Assembly: GCA_944474755.1 (NCBI GenBank)
Contig: OX104113.1
Location: 57,370,074 to 57,434,073 of the forward strand
Length of the DNA stretch: 64,000 bases
Source of the DNA: Limnoperna fortunei
Taxonomy: Eukaryota; Mollusca; Bivalvia; Mytilida; Modiolidae
Direction: 5' to 3'
The notes under the pieces: generated by a model
Told to the model about the DNA's origin: nothing
The model's input: the letters and a program-made list of their open reading frames with translations, nothing else
Database searches by the model: none
Shown: in pieces, positions 61,856-64,000 of the stretch
Position numbering within the stretch: position 1 is the stretch's first letter
How the letters are laid out: every line of letters begins with the position of its first letter
Position numbers and translations under genes: made by a program

Positions 61856-64000
61856 GACTATTTACCGGACCTTCTATAAATCTTTTATCACATATACAAG
61901 TTAATTGAAACTTTTTTTCTAGCCAGTAATTATAATCAGTTACAAATATACTACTGAAACTAATTAAGAGTTGTTTACCGTTCATCACGCCTTTTCTAAG
62001 TATGTCTTTGTCCACCATATTCCAAAATTTCTGAATGTTAACAGTTTCACAGATGTCATTTAGGGGGGAACATATTTTCGAAGCTGATATATAAAATAAT
62101 CGATAAAACAAACAAATGAAAATCAGCGGTCGCCTGTACAGATTGTTACATATTCTAGCATTGCCCACATCAAAGCATTCTGTTTGCAAGTTGAAGATAT
62201 TAACCAATCAACAACAAATTAACAATTTAACGAGACATCACAACTGGTGTAGTTCAGATCTTTTACAAAATAGTATATAAAGTCATTCAATTTTATTGTA
62301 TTGTAACTTATTTTAGACAATTTATTATTCAACTATAATATATTCGCCGGATGCTGAACTATTGCAGAGGTAAAGTTGAACACTTAGAGGTATACCTCGG
62401 GATATCTGGTTGTCATCGAAGAGCACATTTCTTCAGAAATTAAACATATTGTGAGCAAAAATAAGACATCAAGTAAGAACTGTGCTACACAAAGAGAACA
62501 AGGGCGTACTCCTGTCGAAAAGACTACGCCGTTTATACCACTCCATGACATTTAACTGTTTACGGCTGAACATTGATTGGCATCCTGATTTGTACATGTA
62601 CAATTTACATTATAACTGAAAAAGAAACAAATTCACCACTGTTTTATAACAATTTAGTTTTAAACATGCACGAACTCCTCTGGTAAATGGAATATCGAAG
62701 TCACAAGAAAAACTACCATAGTTGAGGAAAGGAAATCAGCTGCCTTGGCACAATGCCATGTTGCAAATTTGCTGACTTTTATCTTACCTTCATATCGAAA
62801 ACATGTTTTTTTAATTCCATCCATTATCATAGTAACAGGATGATAGCCACATAAAATACAATGAAAGGAGTAGGAGTGGTCAGAAAGACATTCAAACATT
62901 AAATATCCTACAAGCATTTCGTATGCTGGAAGATCTTCCCCAAGAGTTTCTGCTTACATGGAGACCGTTCGACTGATGGCTACATGATTCTGGAACAAAA
63001 TATAAAAGCATCATACTGAAAGTACTAAAGATCAAGTGTTAATGCGGTTTTTTCTTCTCACTTACATATTATATTTAAGACAAACGCAGGTTTTAAATAA
63101 AGTATAGTTTGAATCTTAAAATCATAATTTTGCAAGTATTTTAAATATAATAAAATTGTATGTTTTTAAGCATCTTAACAACTAATTGTCAAGACTTGTT
63201 TTAAATACGGATCGCTGTACAACCACAGAGATTGGTTCAATTATTATTTTTTTAAGTCCTACCATTCAGTTCAAGTTTTCTAGTGTTCCTTGTTAGCGCA
63301 AAGGATTAAGTTTTTCGTTTTAGGACATAAGACAGCAAACAGTTCATCTCGCAGGTGAAAAGATGAAGTCTAATATATTTCGCTCATTACATGTTTCTTT
63401 ACTAAACATAAAAACGTACCTTAAGTCCTGCCCTAATAAGATGACAGGCATCAATCCCAATAAACAATGAATTGTTGAAGTTGTGAATTCCGTTACTCCA
63501 TTCTTGGTAGCGGTAGATCATTCCACATTTTAAGCATGTTTTATTATAAACAAAGATATCTAAAAATCAATGTGATGCGTACGGTGTTTTTTTTTTCTCC
63601 CAACTAAGGTTAAATAAATAAGAAAAAGTGTGTGAATGTTATTAATTGGAAGCACAATGAAAGTCGTAAATCGACTTAAAACAAAACCATACTCTATTGA
63701 AAACATCACATATTTTGTGTCACACAAAAGATTATTTTTCAATGAAACTTTAAACTAATATTGCATTTTTTCAATTTTTTGAAAGAAAAATATTAATGTT
63801 CCTAATAGTAATTATATACCATAAACAATAAAAAAATTTACGTAATGCATTTACCTTTTATCATGCGGTTCTTCATGACAATTTTTCCATTTCTGGTCAC
63901 TAAATTTGGTTGACTTAAGGTAGAAGTGCAACTTAAACAATTAGTTTCAGACGGTATAATTTTTTCCGCTGGCTCTAGAATTTCTGACATGTCAATTACT
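61368..64000 (-). CDS. N-terminal exons: Cys-rich zinc-binding region (part of the gene at 52,856-64,000)
   Basis: Five exons. The first (partial) has CLSCTSTLSQPNLVTR and KIVMKNRMIK. The second has YNKTCLKCGMIYRYQEW and GIHNFNNSLFIGIDACHLIR. The third has NHVAISRTV, a TAA stop, then SYSFHCILCGYHPVTMIMDG. The fourth has NIQKFWNMVDKDILRKGVMN. The fifth has a TAG stop, then DNWAPWIGEKSRNTDAIYNT. Paired CxxC motifs and the IYRYQEW/GIHNFN and CGYHP words are hallmarks I recall from the CxC5/CxC6-type clusters next to KDZ-class transposases. Phases 1, 0, 1, 1 and 0 join exactly. The two stops are the only breaks in this part. A (TC)n run follows the fourth exon inside the intron. Confidence 0.65.
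61821..61855. repeat. (TC)n microsatellite
   Basis: Nearly pure TC run with one TTT interruption, in an intron. It explains the Arg-Glu repeat of an overlapping minus-strand frame. Confidence 0.95.

Larger units (their letters stand above)
52856..64000 (-). pseudogene. KDZ/HMGXB3-like transposase-derived gene with Josephin and PHD domains
   Basis: Minus-strand exons: 64,000-63,855, 63,559-63,420, 62,989-62,788, 62,083-61,979, 61,552-61,368, 60,113-59,972, 57,459-55,932, 55,554-55,426, 55,297-55,163, 54,513-54,385, 54,140-53,992 and 53,020-52,856 (stop TAA). All introns are GT-AG, and phases agree at every junction except the one into the PHD exon. Order of parts: Cys-rich zinc-binding N-terminus, SAP-like segment, transposase-like core, Josephin cysteine protease, three homologous acidic exons, PHD finger. 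The conserved words match, from memory, the transposase-derived family containing HMGXB3 and CxC-cluster KDZ proteins. Disruptions: TAA at 62,954-62,956, TAG at 61,518-61,520, +1 base in a T7 run (56,983-56,989) and +1 near 56,530-56,543. It starts beyond the window edge. A host gene derived from a transposon is the alternative to a transposon copy. Confidence 0.7.

Noticed and set aside
61803..62207. 134-codon minus-strand frame with Arg-Glu repeats
   Set aside because: Only 61,979-62,083 is coding (spliced exon in the right phase). The rest is intron, and the Arg-Glu tail is the (TC)n microsatellite.

Overview
The window looks like nuclear DNA of a bivalve mollusc. It is AT-rich, its coding segments are split by GT-AG introns, and it carries tRNA-derived SINEs, Tc1-like and reverse-transcriptase relics, small foldback elements and a hammerhead-like repeat of types I recall from mussels and clams. 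The species is not determined.

Layout. (1) 1-32,412 is one satellite array of a 34-bp monomer, open at the left edge. It has a higher-order repeat of about 4.24-4.37 kb in the first 13 kb, a 3.0-kb block in reversed orientation (24,536-27,557), and a second higher-order repeat of about 1.5 kb near the right end. The many short open frames here are products of the repeat and are not annotated as genes. (2) 32,413-38,546 is an unrelated 200-bp tandem repeat, interrupted twice by the same 1.39-kb segment. (3) At 39,118-39,237 (minus) lies what reads as the first coding exon of a ZFYVE21 orthologue. No FYVE exon is visible to its left, so more than 38 kb of satellite would have to lie in its first intron, or the gene is cut off. 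(4) 39.2-45.7 kb is non-coding and holds a microsatellite, foldback elements, a retrozyme-like repeat and a perfect 26-bp hairpin. (5) 45.7-49.95 kb (minus) holds phase-matched exons of a gene I do not recognise, with a SINE and foldback elements between or beside them. (6) 50-52.1 kb holds a dead Tc1 element and a reverse-transcriptase relic. (7) 52,856-64,000 (minus) holds at least twelve exons of one large transposase-derived gene.

The gene in (7) is the most interesting object. In order it has a cysteine-rich zinc-binding N-terminus, a SAP-like segment, a transposase-like core resembling the KDZ-associated/HMGXB3-type family, a Josephin-type cysteine protease domain, three homologous acidic exons, a PHD finger and a terminal exon with stop codon. 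Intron phases match at every junction from 64,000 down to 54,385. One junction, into the PHD exon, does not match. Two in-frame stops and two single-base insertions break the reading frame, and removing exactly two bases restores the expected phase of the largest exon. It is either a recently decayed gene/transposon or a copy damaged by sequence errors.
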